From contig OZ245050.1 of assembly GCA_965224525.1 (NCBI GenBank), positions 3,534,001 through 3,598,000 on the forward strand: a stretch of 64,000 nt of DNA. The letters are read 5' to 3'. Shown in pieces: positions 8,496-17,298 of the stretch. The stretch comes from Granulosicoccus sp036478565 (GTDB lineage Bacteria; Pseudomonadota; Gammaproteobacteria; Granulosicoccales; Granulosicoccaceae). Numbering within the stretch: the first letter of the stretch is position 1; each line of letters opens with the position of its first letter. The notes under the pieces were generated by a model. It was not told the DNA's origin and made no database searches. It saw only the letters and a program-made list of their open reading frames with translations. A program made the translations under genes and the position numbers.

Positions 8496-9612
8496 GGTGT
8501 ATTTCCCGATTCTCTCCGTCCCACACATGCGAAGGAACATACACCTCGCCTCGAAACAGCTTTCTCGCTGTACGAAGTAACGCCGAACGCCTTACTCTGA
8601 TTGTGTCTTTCGTTGTTTCCATCGACAGTGATACGGTGAAAAATCCGGATGGGTGTTCTACTTGTATGCTCATTGATGTATCGCTATTAGTTGCACTTGA
8701 AGCTACATTAGCAATACCCGCTGCTACCGATCCGGGTAACAGGCAAACAGTCGCCACACTGACAGCAGCTAACACACCTATGGCATCATGCACCCGTTGC
8801 GGGATAAAACTCCGCGTACACACTGACCCGCCAGCAACAGGGGCTGCAATCAAACACATCTTGGGCACTGTCTTGTCGGACACCACGCCAAGGTTCATAC
8901 GCTTAGCTACTGCAAGTCGAATTGCTTCCACACGCTCTTTCAGCGCTGCATCAGCTTCAAGTTCAGCCGGTGTTTCATAACCACTCTTGCCTAGATCGGC
9001 AGCACGCATAACAACAACCGGCATACCATTGTCAATACAGGTCACATCAATACCGTCTACCACATCGACTGCATTGCCGGTCGGTAGCAACGCACCACAA
9101 GTTGCCCCTGCCACATCGAGAAATTCCAGCGACACCGGCGCAGCTGTACCCGGCACGCCATCAATTCGTGCCTCCCCAGTGTAGTCAACAACACCATTCG
9201 GTGTATTGACCGTAGCTACAACCATGCTATTCGAATTGCACATATGTATACGGATCGCTGTCGTATCACCTGTTGCAGCCACATAGCCATTTTCAATCGC
9301 CCACGGCCCGACACCTGCTAGGATATTGCCGCAATTCTGACCGTCACTGACCTGTGCTTTGTCGACAGACACCTGCAGGAACAGGTAATCGATATCAGCA
9401 TCACTTCTTGTTGGTGGCGACAGGACAGCCACTTTACTGGTGAGAGGGTGCGCACCGCCTACACCATCAATTTGTCGCAAGTCCGGCGAACCCATCAGTG
9501 CCAGCAAAACCTGATTGCGCAGATCGACACCTACTGGCAGGTCACTAGCATGAAAAAAAACTCCGCGAGATGTTCCGCCACGCATCAAGGTCGCTGGAAT
9601 TGCAGTCTGCAT
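8485..9612 (-). CDS. galD: 4-oxalomesaconate tautomerase, PrpF/GalD family
   Basis: A 375-residue protein of the PrpF-like isomerase family (diaminopimelate-epimerase fold), beginning with the typical PATLMRGGTSRGVFFHASDLP region (about residues 6-26). In gallate and protocatechuate 4,5-cleavage clusters this family (GalD, LigU) interconverts 4-oxalomesaconate tautomers or double-bond isomers so that the hydratase can act. Other family stretches are GGAHPLTSKVAVLS and GQNCGNILAGVGPWAIE. It follows ligK with no gap and overlaps ligJ. Whether it is closer to GalD (keto-enol tautomerase) or LigU (1,3-allylic isomerase) needs alignment. Confidence 0.87.
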   Translation of the reverse strand: MQTAIPATLMRGGTSRGVFFHASDLPVGVDLRNQVLLALMGSPDLRQIDGVGGAHPLTSKVAVLSPPTRSDADIDYLFLQVSVDKAQVSDGQNCGNILAGVGPWAIENGYVAATGDTTAIRIHMCNSNSMVVATVNTPNGVVDYTGEARIDGVPGTAAPVSLEFLDVAGATCGALLPTGNAVDVVDGIDVTCIDNGMPVVVMRAADLGKSGYETPAELEADAALKERVEAIRLAVAKRMNLGVVSDKTVPKMCLIAAPVAGGSVCTRSFIPQRVHDAIGVLAAVSVATVCLLPGSVAAGIANVASSATNSDTSMSIQVEHPSGFFTVSLSMETTKDTIRVRRSALLRTARKLFRGEVYVPSHVWDGENREIHHDH

Positions 9613-10302
9613 TTACTGTTCATCACTCTGCGCGACATACACAAGTCCGTGCTCAGCCAGCCGTTCACGCATTGTATAGATATCCAGACCCAGTTCACCC
9701 GCCATCAGTCGCTTGCGTGTTTCAGCCTCCCTCTGTTCACGTGCCTGTGACAAAATCTGCACTTCGGCCGCTCGTTCTCGCGGCACAACAACCACACCAT
9801 CATCATCGGCCACAATCAGATCACCAGGATTTACCAGCTGCCCACCACAAACCACCGGCACATTCACGCTACCAAGAGTTTCCTTGACAGTACCCTGAGC
9901 AGAAACAGCCTTTGACCAGACTGGAAATCCGATGGCTTTCAGGTCGCGCAAATCCCGGCAGCCGGCATCAATCACCAGGCCCCGCACCCCGCGCGTCATC
10001 AAGGACCGTGCAAGCAATTCACCGAAATAACCAGCATCACTGTTGGACGTAGGCGCAACAACCAGTACATCACCAGCCTGACACTGCTCCGCTGCCACAT
10101 GAATCATCCAGTTATCACAGGGCGCAATGCTGACAGTGATTGCTGTCCCGGCAATCAGCGTACCCGGGTAAATCGGCCGCAGCGAGGGCGCCATCAAGCC
10201 ACAACGTCCTTGTGCTTCATGTACTGTTGCCACACCAATATTTGCCAGACCATCTACCGCCGCCTGGTCAGCCCGCCGAATTCCTGTTACCACCTTGTTC
10301 AT
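9613..10302 (-). CDS. ligK: 4-carboxy-4-hydroxy-2-oxoadipate aldolase / oxaloacetate decarboxylase
   Basis: A 229-residue RraA-fold class II aldolase matching LigK/GalC. It cleaves 4-carboxy-4-hydroxy-2-oxoadipate to pyruvate and oxaloacetate, and can decarboxylate oxaloacetate. The family opening (IGVATVHEAQGRCGLM, about residues 22-37), the GDVLVVAPTSNSDAGYFGELLA loop, the metal/substrate segment VIDAGCRDLRDLKAIGFPVW with its Arg-Asp pair, and the PGDLIVADDDGVVVVPRE region are all present. It is the final catabolic step encoded here and lies directly upstream of the tautomerase gene. Confidence 0.92.
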   Translation of the reverse strand: MNKVVTGIRRADQAAVDGLANIGVATVHEAQGRCGLMAPSLRPIYPGTLIAGTAITVSIAPCDNWMIHVAAEQCQAGDVLVVAPTSNSDAGYFGELLARSLMTRGVRGLVIDAGCRDLRDLKAIGFPVWSKAVSAQGTVKETLGSVNVPVVCGGQLVNPGDLIVADDDGVVVVPRERAAEVQILSQAREQREAETRKRLMAGELGLDIYTMRERLAEHGLVYVAQSDEQ

Positions 10303-10409
10303 GCTTCATACCCTGCACCGAGGGCGTTGGTTGTCATTGCCATCGCCCTGTGAAATGCCTGCCTGCAACAATACACTACCAAAGCCAGCAACCGGACGCA
10401 GCTGAAGCT

Positions 10410-10856
10410 TCACCAGCTACCTGTATTCGCCATCGACTTCCAGGGTTCAACAGGTACCTGCGCGTCGCCTTCTTGCAACAACTCTATTGAGATACCATCC
10501 GGTGACTTGATAAATGCCATATGACCGTCACGTGGTGGCCGAAGTATGGTCACACCGGCATCCAGCAGTTTCTTGCACATGCCATTGATATCGATGACTT
10601 TGAACGCCAGGTGACCAAAATTTCGCCCGCTATCATACTGCTCCGAATCCCAGTTATAGGTCAACTCAAGCTCCGGAGCCATCGTATTGTGCGCCTGAGC
10701 TACGTCACCGGGTGCTGCAAGAAACACCAAAGTGAAGCGTCCCGATTCTATTTCCTTGCGCCGAGTCTCGACCATTCCAAGTTTATTGCAATAGAAATCG
10801 AGTGATACTTCAAGGTCGGTGACTCTCACCATCGAGTGAAGAAAACGCATAGACAT
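10410..10856 (-). CDS. Glyoxalase I-like VOC-family protein
   Basis: A 148-residue vicinal-oxygen-chelate protein close to lactoylglutathione lyase (GloA). The pattern RFLHSMVRVTDLEVSLDFY, then ELELTYNWDSEQY, NFGHLAFKV and GISIELLQEG supplies the two histidines and two glutamates that bind the metal in GloA. GloA converts the methylglyoxal-glutathione hemithioacetal to lactoylglutathione. It is probably the first gene of the pyrone-dicarboxylate operon (107 bases before ligK). Its role there is unknown: aldehyde detoxification, or a ring-cleavage-related VOC activity. I set the start at ATG 10856 because the frame upstream opens only with a TTG. Confidence 0.8.
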   Translation of the reverse strand: MSMRFLHSMVRVTDLEVSLDFYCNKLGMVETRRKEIESGRFTLVFLAAPGDVAQAHNTMAPELELTYNWDSEQYDSGRNFGHLAFKVIDINGMCKKLLDAGVTILRPPRDGHMAFIKSPDGISIELLQEGDAQVPVEPWKSMANTGSW

Positions 10857-11137
10857 AGGCAATAATTCCGGGTCAGCTTCTTTTATACGATGTCTGTCGA
10901 CCTATTAGCGCTGGCAAAGGTACTATGTACAAGACCAGTAACTCGCTCCATTGATCATAGTTCAAAACATCACGTATGATTCCCCGGCAGCTGGCCTTTG
11001 CATCAATCAACAAGAGTCGTTTTTTCCATGAATAATTCTGACATGGGATTGATTTATTTGCGCAGCTTGCTCGAGAGAATCCCTATAATCTTACAGAACG
11101 CGTAACAAAGGTCAATCAGTTCAAGGTCTCCACCGCT

Positions 11138-11818
11138 TCAGCTGTACTTAAATCGTGAATAATCCATTTTGTATATACCTTTGATTATTCGCATGTTCTC
11201 GGCACTAATTCCTGAGGAGTTTGCAGGAATTTCTTGACCTCGATTTAAATGAGGAATCTCCATATCCGCATTGTAGTTATCCCGCAACCACTCTTCTGCA
11301 AGTTCCATTTCCTCGACCTTCCCTACAAAATCCAACGCACTGTTATCCGTAGACAGAAAACTCGATTGCGGCCAAAATATTCTATCGAGTTTGTGCAATT
11401 CCTGAAATGCAAGCCACTCAGAGAGAAATGAGCTGAAACTTCTAAATTGCTGGGATTCATAGGCTGGATTCGGGCTAATAGAACCATCAGAGCCTCCGCC
11501 GTTTTTTGCATATTTATAACTGGAATAGAGCCGTTTTGCCGGGTCGCGAACTACTGAAATTTTTGGCATATCACTTACCCGCGAAAAGTCTGTCGCCTGA
11601 TTAAGCTCGTCCAGCGTGAAGTGACCAACACGCGATCCATAGAGGGAATTACAAACACTGGTTCCAGCAGATTTGGGTATGTGAACAAAAACTATTCCTG
11701 CTTTCAAGTATTTTCTGATTGACCGCCTCCTGTACCGGTTCATTACAAATCGATCGCCAAACACCTGCCGCAATCCGTTCATGGATCTGATTTTTAGAGA
11801 ATAAATACTCATGGCCAT
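11138..11818 (-). CDS. Sulfotransferase family protein
   Basis: A 226-residue sulfotransferase-like protein of the Golgi/carbohydrate type (sulfotransferase family 2). The 5'-phosphosulfate loop is VFVHIPKSAGTSVCNSLYG (about residues 41-59), and the 3'-phosphate-binding region is SVVRDPAKRLYSSYKYAKN. Such enzymes move sulfate from PAPS to a hydroxyl of a sugar. It stands at the left edge of the polysaccharide locus, divergent from the initiating sugar transferase, so sulfation of the exported glycan is a reasonable inference. No PAPS-synthesis genes lie in the window. Confidence 0.8.
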   Translation of the reverse strand: MAMSIYSLKIRSMNGLRQVFGDRFVMNRYRRRSIRKYLKAGIVFVHIPKSAGTSVCNSLYGSRVGHFTLDELNQATDFSRVSDMPKISVVRDPAKRLYSSYKYAKNGGGSDGSISPNPAYESQQFRSFSSFLSEWLAFQELHKLDRIFWPQSSFLSTDNSALDFVGKVEEMELAEEWLRDNYNADMEIPHLNRGQEIPANSSGISAENMRIIKGIYKMDYSRFKYS

Positions 11819-12190
11819 AATTCATCTGTAATTGGACTTTCCTGATCCAGCTAATCGAGTGCTGATTTTTTACAAATACTATCAGCAATACATTGTTATT
11901 TATTTTACCTAGACTTTTGTCTTGCATAGCACCACGGTACCTGTGTACTGCGCATCTTTGATCACACAACTATCCCTAAGACCAGGTATACGCATACATG
12001 TGATTTATTACCATATTTATGCACACAGTGCGAATAACCTGCACGCATGTTCTTACAAATACACAGCCATCAATACCACATTATATTGACCATTTCTAAA
12101 TCGATACACAAATTCTATCCGCACGCGTCTGCTATGAAATTGCATATCCAAAGTAGACCATCACCTCATATACGTTATAGGAATGAAATA
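11819..12190. other. A+T-rich divergent intergenic region
   Basis: This 372-base gap separates the sulfotransferase gene (minus strand) from the initiating sugar transferase (plus strand) and must hold promoters for both. It is richer in A+T than the housekeeping parts of the window. I see no convincing gene, JUMPstart/ops element or terminator in it. An open frame runs into the sugar transferase from 12047, but its first 48 residues do not look like protein of this family. Confidence 0.6.
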
Positions 12191-12787
12191 ATGAAACGGT
12201 TTTTTGACATCATTTTTTCACTGACGGTTTTACTATTTTTATCGCCAATTATTTTGATTATATCAATAGCAATTCTGTACCACTTCGGTTGGCCAATATT
12301 TTTCTACCAAAGCCGTCCCGGAAAAAATGGAAGGTTGTTTAGAATGATGAAACTCAGAACCATGTCTGAGACTCGGGATGCAGCCGGAAGACGCTTACCG
12401 GACCAACAACGCCTCACCGGATTTGGCCGGTTTGTGCGATCAACCAGCCTTGATGAGTTACCCGGCCTAATTAACGTACTCAAAGGTGACATGAGCGTCG
12501 TAGGACCAAGGCCACTTCTTCAACAGTACCTTCCTCTGTATTCATCTGAACAGGCAAGGCGACATGAAGTACTGCCGGGCCTCACAGGTTGGGCGCAGGT
12601 AAATGGTCGAAATAACATCAAATGGTCAGCACGTTTTTCACTTGATGTCTGGTACGTCGAAAACCGGTCTTTTCTATTGGACCTCAAAATACTTTTGATG
12701 ACTGTTGCAAAGGTAATAAAACGCGATGGGATAAACCCGCATGACAGTATCGAGATGGAGTTTTTTCAGGGGAACATCAAGCATTGA
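12191..12787 (+). CDS. Short sugar-phosphate transferase (PglC/WcaJ C-terminal type), initiating enzyme
   Basis: A 198-residue polyprenyl-phosphate phosphoglycosyltransferase that loads the first sugar phosphate onto undecaprenyl phosphate at the inner membrane. It has one N-terminal hydrophobic helix (MKRFFDIIFSLTVLLFLSPI, then more hydrophobic residues), the basic segment SRPGKNGRLFRMMKLRTM, STSLDELPGLINVLKGDMS with the catalytic Asp-Glu pair, and VGPRPLLQQYL. The short form lacking extra membrane helices is like PglC. I chose ATG 12191 because the membrane helix starts there and an AGGAA site lies upstream. Confidence 0.9.
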   Translation: MKRFFDIIFSLTVLLFLSPIILIISIAILYHFGWPIFFYQSRPGKNGRLFRMMKLRTMSETRDAAGRRLPDQQRLTGFGRFVRSTSLDELPGLINVLKGDMSVVGPRPLLQQYLPLYSSEQARRHEVLPGLTGWAQVNGRNNIKWSARFSLDVWYVENRSFLLDLKILLMTVAKVIKRDGINPHDSIEMEFFQGNIKH

Positions 12788-12857
12788 ATAGTACTGCGGT
12801 CACGATATCACCGCCAGTCAAAAACCGCGGTTCCTCAAAAACAAACGGATACATGAA

Positions 12858-14456
12858 ATGAAACGCTACACAAATATACAACCTGAAATTGCTGAACTTG
12901 CTTTTGTCGGACTGGGCATATCGAATACCAGCACGCTAATGCACCTGCTTAGCAGGCTGATCGAGACCCCACCGAGAGAAGCAATTAGCATATTATTAAT
13001 AGAGCGCCACGAAGATCATTACACAGGCGTGGCCTACGGCCCTCGTTCTGGCTCTAATTCACTACTTATATCGACACTCGAAGACTTCATTGGAGAGCGG
13101 GAGCGGCATAAGTATATTGATTGGCTAAAACTCAATGAAGGCTGGTTGATCGAAAAATTCAGAATCCATGGCGGTGAACTATCTGAACAGTGGATTGATA
13201 AATTCAGAAAAGCCAACCATAAAACACTGGAAAGTGAACTATGTGTCCCGAGATCGTTTTTCGGTTATTACATGCGAGAGCAGGTCAATACACTGATCGA
13301 CAAAGCTACTGCACTCGGACTCATTAAGATTAGATCATTTACAGCAGAGGTTGTTGATATGGCGCCAACGCCTGGTTGCTATGCTCTGGAACTATCAGAC
13401 CACTACCATTCCTTACTGGCGAAAAAGGTCATTCTTGGCATCGGCCCGCCAGCTTGTACCGATTTGCAGCAGAGATCGGTAGATGATACGCAGACTATAA
13501 GTCATGTAGTCAACGACCCCTATTCAGACAACATTGGGCTAATATTTCGCGACCTTGCAAAACAACTGGTAAATCACAGCGTAGATGAAAAAATCAATGT
13601 ATTCATAATCGGCTCGAACGCAAGTGCCATTGAAGCCAGCTATTTATTGTTTGATCAAGAGCGCTTTGCAAGTATCGTAAACAAGGTTTTTATTCTTTCG
13701 CCATCTGGTGTTTTCCCACAGCGACGGTTGGATAAAAGAAATACACCGAAATTTAAATCGACCAACTTGATAGCGCTACAGTACAAGCCCGATCTGACCG
13801 CAGACGATATCTATCAAGCTGCTCTGGAAGACCACAATGCTTGTGTCGATTCGAACCAGGGCTCCTCACTCTCGGTGGTATCGTTCAAGAAAGAGATCGG
13901 CGAGCTTCTGCACAAATTGAGCCATTCAGAAAAGGCGAAGTTTGCCGGAACCTATGGAGTCAGTATTGGAAAATTACAAAGACGCGCAGGTGACGAATAC
14001 CTGGACACCGTTGATCGATTGACACAAAACAACAAACTGGAGCATATCAAAGGGCGATTTGTTGAGATAACCTCATCAGATGACCATTGTTCAACTATCG
14101 AGTACGTCCCTGAAGGGGCTGACGAAGCTATCGAATTCCCCCACAAATTGTCCCTGATTATCAACTGCCTGGGATCACGTTCTTTAAGAAGCCCGCAGAA
14201 CAACCTAATTGACAAACTGGTCAGTAGAGGCATATGCCAGATCAATGAATCTGGCAGAGGTTTTGTGGTAGATGATGACTACTCAGCTGCCAGAAATTTG
14301 TTAGTCACCGGACCGCTTATATCGGGAAATGTCATTCAGGGTAATGCGGTATGGCATGTCGAGCACTGCGGTCGACTCTCAATGATAGCGGAAGGTCTGG
14401 CAGAATCACTGCGACAAGACCTTGTTGAGCCGTTGCTAGATACTGTGGCTGCGTAA
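12858..14456 (+). CDS. FAD/NAD(P)-binding protein, NAD_binding_9-like
   Basis: A 532-residue flavoprotein-like oxidoreductase of unknown substrate. The N-terminal dinucleotide fold LAFVGLGISNTSTLMHLL is followed by YTGVAYGPRSGSNSLLIST, the arrangement seen in proteins of the pfam NAD_binding_9 type (HpnW/SidA-like neighbours). A second nucleotide-binding motif VFIIGSNASAIEASYLL lies near residue 250, and the C-terminal part ends with NLLVTGPLISGNVIQGNAVW. It is 70 bases after the sugar transferase and only 2 bases before the VanZ-like gene, so it belongs to this operon. Oxidation of a sugar or lipid carrier is possible; I do not recognise its exact role. Confidence 0.7.
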   Translation: MKRYTNIQPEIAELAFVGLGISNTSTLMHLLSRLIETPPREAISILLIERHEDHYTGVAYGPRSGSNSLLISTLEDFIGERERHKYIDWLKLNEGWLIEKFRIHGGELSEQWIDKFRKANHKTLESELCVPRSFFGYYMREQVNTLIDKATALGLIKIRSFTAEVVDMAPTPGCYALELSDHYHSLLAKKVILGIGPPACTDLQQRSVDDTQTISHVVNDPYSDNIGLIFRDLAKQLVNHSVDEKINVFIIGSNASAIEASYLLFDQERFASIVNKVFILSPSGVFPQRRLDKRNTPKFKSTNLIALQYKPDLTADDIYQAALEDHNACVDSNQGSSLSVVSFKKEIGELLHKLSHSEKAKFAGTYGVSIGKLQRRAGDEYLDTVDRLTQNNKLEHIKGRFVEITSSDDHCSTIEYVPEGADEAIEFPHKLSLIINCLGSRSLRSPQNNLIDKLVSRGICQINESGRGFVVDDDYSAARNLLVTGPLISGNVIQGNAVWHVEHCGRLSMIAEGLAESLRQDLVEPLLDTVAA

Positions 14457-14458
14457 CC

Positions 14459-14902
14459 ATGGACAGCCATCAAGCCTCAGCTAGATACCCTACCCGGCTG
14501 GTTTTCCTCGCAGCGGCGATAAGTTGTTTTATCGCAACTACAGTGCTGCTGCCAGTCGAATTTATGAATGGGATTCTGAAACCATTAAATTCGATAATTT
14601 TTACCTACGTACCATGGTTTGGGATTTCAGCTGGGAAAATGGGCCATATAGCAGCGTTCTTCCTGCTTACATTATGTACTGTAACCATCGGCCAACGGTT
14701 CTGTATCAGCCTGCTTAAACTGTTAGCTGTCATAATGGTATTTTCTGTCGCAACAGAGGTTTCACAATTGATGGTCGATGGCAGACACACAAAGTTCCAG
14801 GACCTTCTGTTCAATCTGACCGGTGTCTGCATGGCGCTGGCTGTCACCTATATGATCAGCATAGTTTCAGTATTTCTCCGTAAAACGCATAGAGTGCGAT
14901 GA
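14459..14902 (+). CDS. VanZ-like membrane protein
   Basis: A 147-residue integral membrane protein with about four hydrophobic segments (around residues 12-30, 55-80, 83-100 and 118-140). The motif near residues 95-120, where VATEVSQLMVDGRHTKFQD is followed closely by LLFNLTG, matches the E-x-Q, R, D, N-x-x-G pattern of VanZ-like proteins. Function in this family outside teicoplanin resistance is not known. It begins 2 bases after the FAD protein, so the two are probably translated together. Confidence 0.75.
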   Translation: MDSHQASARYPTRLVFLAAAISCFIATTVLLPVEFMNGILKPLNSIIFTYVPWFGISAGKMGHIAAFFLLTLCTVTIGQRFCISLLKLLAVIMVFSVATEVSQLMVDGRHTKFQDLLFNLTGVCMALAVTYMISIVSVFLRKTHRVR

Positions 14903-14965
14903 GAAATCATACATTCCAGGATCTTTTCACCACAACCATTCACCACACTCGAGCTCAATACACAT

Positions 14966-15613
14966 ATGAACAGGTGCTCTATGTATATATACGGAACGGG
15001 CGGTATTGCAGTTGTAGCCGCGGAAGTGCTCAACGATTGTGGCATCAAAATCAGCGGTTTCTTCGATGACGACCCTGATAAACTTTCTTTTCTCGGACAC
15101 AGAATTAAACCCGGGCTTAGCTTGAACGAATATCTTGTACTTCCAACCAATGACAGAAGCTTGATATGCATTGGCGATAATTCTTGCAGAGCAAAATTGA
15201 CCGCACAATTACGCCCAGACTGTGGCCTGGCAATTCACCCCTCAGCCATGATCTCAGCCAGCGCAGAGATAGGTGCCGGTACTCTGGTATTCCATGGCAG
15301 TAAAATTCAGGCAGGTACGCAGGTCGGTAGAGGGGTGATTGTCAACACCGGTGGCAGCATAGATCACGAATGCACAATCGGAGATTTTGCGCACATCGCA
15401 CCCAATGTAACGCTATGCGGGTATGTTGAAGTTGGCGAAGGTGCCAACATAGGAGCTGCCAGTGTCGTCATCCCAGGCGTCAAAATTGGAAAATGGGCCA
15501 CAGTGGGCGCGGGTACTATCGTTATCAAGGACATCCCTGACTACGCGGTTGCTGTTGGCAGCCCTGCCAGAATCATCAAACGGAATAACATTTCTGCCAG
15601 CCTTGAAACATGA
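14966..15613 (+). CDS. Sugar O/N-acyltransferase, PglD/NeuD family
   Basis: A 215-residue acetyltransferase with an N-terminal nucleotide-sugar-binding Rossmann-like domain (MYIYGTGGIAVVAAEVL) and a C-terminal left-handed beta-helix built of hexapeptide repeats (about residues 95-200). The IDHECTIGDFAHI segment carries the His-Glu pair that is catalytic in PglD, and the end PDYAVAVGSPARIIKR is typical. PglD acetylates the 4-amino sugar on the way to UDP-diNAc-bacillosamine; NeuD O-acetylates sialic acid. The neighbouring PglC- and PglF-like genes favour the first, but no aminotransferase is present. The start may be ATG 14966 or 14981. Confidence 0.85.
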   Translation: MNRCSMYIYGTGGIAVVAAEVLNDCGIKISGFFDDDPDKLSFLGHRIKPGLSLNEYLVLPTNDRSLICIGDNSCRAKLTAQLRPDCGLAIHPSAMISASAEIGAGTLVFHGSKIQAGTQVGRGVIVNTGGSIDHECTIGDFAHIAPNVTLCGYVEVGEGANIGAASVVIPGVKIGKWATVGAGTIVIKDIPDYAVAVGSPARIIKRNNISASLET

Positions 15614-16073
15614 CAAAACCAAGGTGTTCTGCAAGCTAGTGAGCATCCATAAATACACAAATGATTGAAGCACATTAGTCTGAGGGTATTTGTCAAGATA
15701 GTTGCAGCTTTTCATCACACGACATCATTTTGATTTTCGCGCAATGTTTCTGCAGATTTATCCGGGTTGAGTGTGAGGATACCCTGTAATCCACCCATTT
15801 AGCACTGCCGTAAATGGAATCCTCTATTTATGACTCCAGCGGTTTATTGGAGGGATTACAACCCGGTCGTGTCCAGTTTTGTGCTTCACCTGTCCACCTT
15901 GCTGGATTTATCAGCTTCTCTTTGCGGTAATGCTCATTACGTTATTCCAGTATGTCAATATCCTCACCACGGTGTCTTTGTCCAGGGCATTGTCATTGCT
16001 GACGTGAGGACGGCTGTTTCAATGACATATGCGGCCTTGGAAACCATATTAGACAACGCCAGAAATGGTGTTC
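15614..16073. other. Non-coding stretch left of the IS3 element
   Basis: These 460 bases between the acetyltransferase gene and the IS3 left end hold no gene I can support; an open frame entering the element from 15830 has no recognisable protein features. A short structured element sits at 15785-15860 and is described separately. The region may contain remnants of older insertions. Confidence 0.5.
15785..15860. repeat. 76-bp element with inverted ends TGTAATCC/GGATTACA
   Basis: The termini TGTAATCC (15785-15792) and GGATTACA (15853-15860) are perfect inverted repeats. Inside, CCATTTA and TAAATGG form a second perfect 7-bp stem and CTCCA/TGGAG a third. It could be a miniature inverted-repeat element, a structured RNA or a decayed mobile-element end. 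Only one copy was noticed in the window. Confidence 0.45.
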
Positions 16074-16134
16074 TGGAGTTCCCCCGATTTGGTAGACACC
16101 TCGTTTGGAGCGATAATGCTCCCAGAGGTGAACA

Positions 16135-16433
16135 GTGTCAAAATCAAATCAGAAATCTCGTCGTACCCGCTGTCGTTTCAGCGATGAATACAAGGCTGAA
16201 GTGGTCGAGCAAATCAGAACCGGTAACAAGTCGCTTGGTCTGGTTTGTAAAGACCTTGGGCTGTGCGAAGATGGGTGCAGAAATCACAGGATAATACATT
16301 GAAATCCTCCTCCGGAGATGGAGCGAGTACGCCTGACGAGCTTAAACGACTTCGATCCGAGAATAAACAACTCAAGGCGGAGCGTGACATATTAAAAAAG
16401 GCGACGGCCTTCTTTGCCAAGGATTCGATGTGA
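16135..16433 (+). pseudogene. IS3 orfA (HTH protein), frameshifted
   Basis: From a GTG at 16135 the frame reads FSDEYKAEVVEQIRTGNKSL and VCKDLGLCEDG, the helix-turn-helix start of an IS3 OrfA, then stops at 16300-16302. The family sequence resumes in another frame (PDELKRLRSENKQLKAERD, then ILKKATAFFAKDSM, the leucine-zipper end) and stops at 16431-16433. The 299-base span is one base short of a whole frame. The break lies near 16270-16290. The slippery A6G (16394-16400) of the normal OrfA/OrfAB frameshift is preserved. Confidence 0.82.
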
Positions 16434-17298
16434 AATTTTCGTTCATCGATGCAGAGAAGGACAATTTTTCAGTGCAGTTGATGTGCCGGGTTTTACATGT
16501 CAGCAGACCGGGCTATTACGCCTGGAAGAGACGTCCCGTGAGTGTCAAGGCGTTGCGTGATGTTGCTCTTCTCAAACAGATCAAAACCAATCACAAACTC
16601 AGTCGAGGCACCTACGGCAGTCCTCGTGTTCATGCTGACCTGGAAGCCTCTGGAGAGTGCGTCGGAGTTAACCGTGTGGCTCGTCTGATGCGCCAGAACG
16701 ACATGACGGTCAAGCCCAAGCGAGGGTTTCGTTGCTCTACTACCCAGCGTGATCCGGCACATAAGGTTGCCCCTAATGTGCTTGATCGTGACTTCACCGC
16801 AACTGAGTCCAGCCAGAAATGGGTGACGGACACAACGTTCGTTGCGACTGGCGAAGGATGGCTGTATGTGGCTGCCATACTGAACCTGTACAACCGAGAA
16901 GTGGTGGGCTGGTCTATGGGGGCAAACAACGATACCGCCCTGACGTTACGTGCTCTAGATAGGGCGCTGGAAGCTCACAATCTGCCAGAAGGGTTACTGC
17001 ATCATTCAGATCGTGGAAGCACCTACACAGCTCATGCGTATCGTAACAAACTGGCGTCAAGTGGCATTAAATGCAGCATGTCGCGCAAGGGTGATTGCTG
17101 GGACAACGGGGTAGCTGAGAGCTTTTTCGCCACAAAAAAAAGGACCTTGTGCATCATGAATATTTTGTTATGCGTCGACAGGCATCAGCGTCAATATTCA
17201 AGTACATTGAAGTCTTCTATAACCGTATCCGCCGGCATTCCTATCTCGGTTACATGACCCCCAGTGAATACCGCTTAAGCAATACTGCTGCAGCGTAA
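16430..17298 (+). pseudogene. IS3 orfB (DDE transposase), frameshifted in A8 run
   Basis: An rve-type DDE transposase. The first aspartate is in QKWVTDTTFVATGEG, the second in HHSDRGSTYTAHAY, and the glutamate in WDNGVAESFFAT, so the whole catalytic triad precedes the break. At the A8 run (17134-17141) the frame shifts: the open frame continues to 17257 with unrelated residues, while the genuine C-terminus (DLVHHEYFVMRRQASASIF to HSYLGYMTPSEYRLSN) reads in another frame to the stop at 17296-17298. It begins at a GTG overlapping the orfA stop. It could be a real mutation or a homopolymer sequencing error. Confidence 0.85.

Noticed and set aside
12047..12190. N-terminal extension of the initiating sugar transferase
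   Set aside because: The membrane helix that starts the family begins at 12191, preceded by AGGAA; the extension has no similarity to known transferases.
15785..15860. Possible integron attC site
   Set aside because: The conserved core sites of attC (GTTRRRY and RYYYAAC) are not present and no integrase is nearby.
15830..16294. Open frame running into the IS3 element
   Set aside because: It crosses the element border, has no family features, and its C-terminal half is the out-of-frame reading of orfA.
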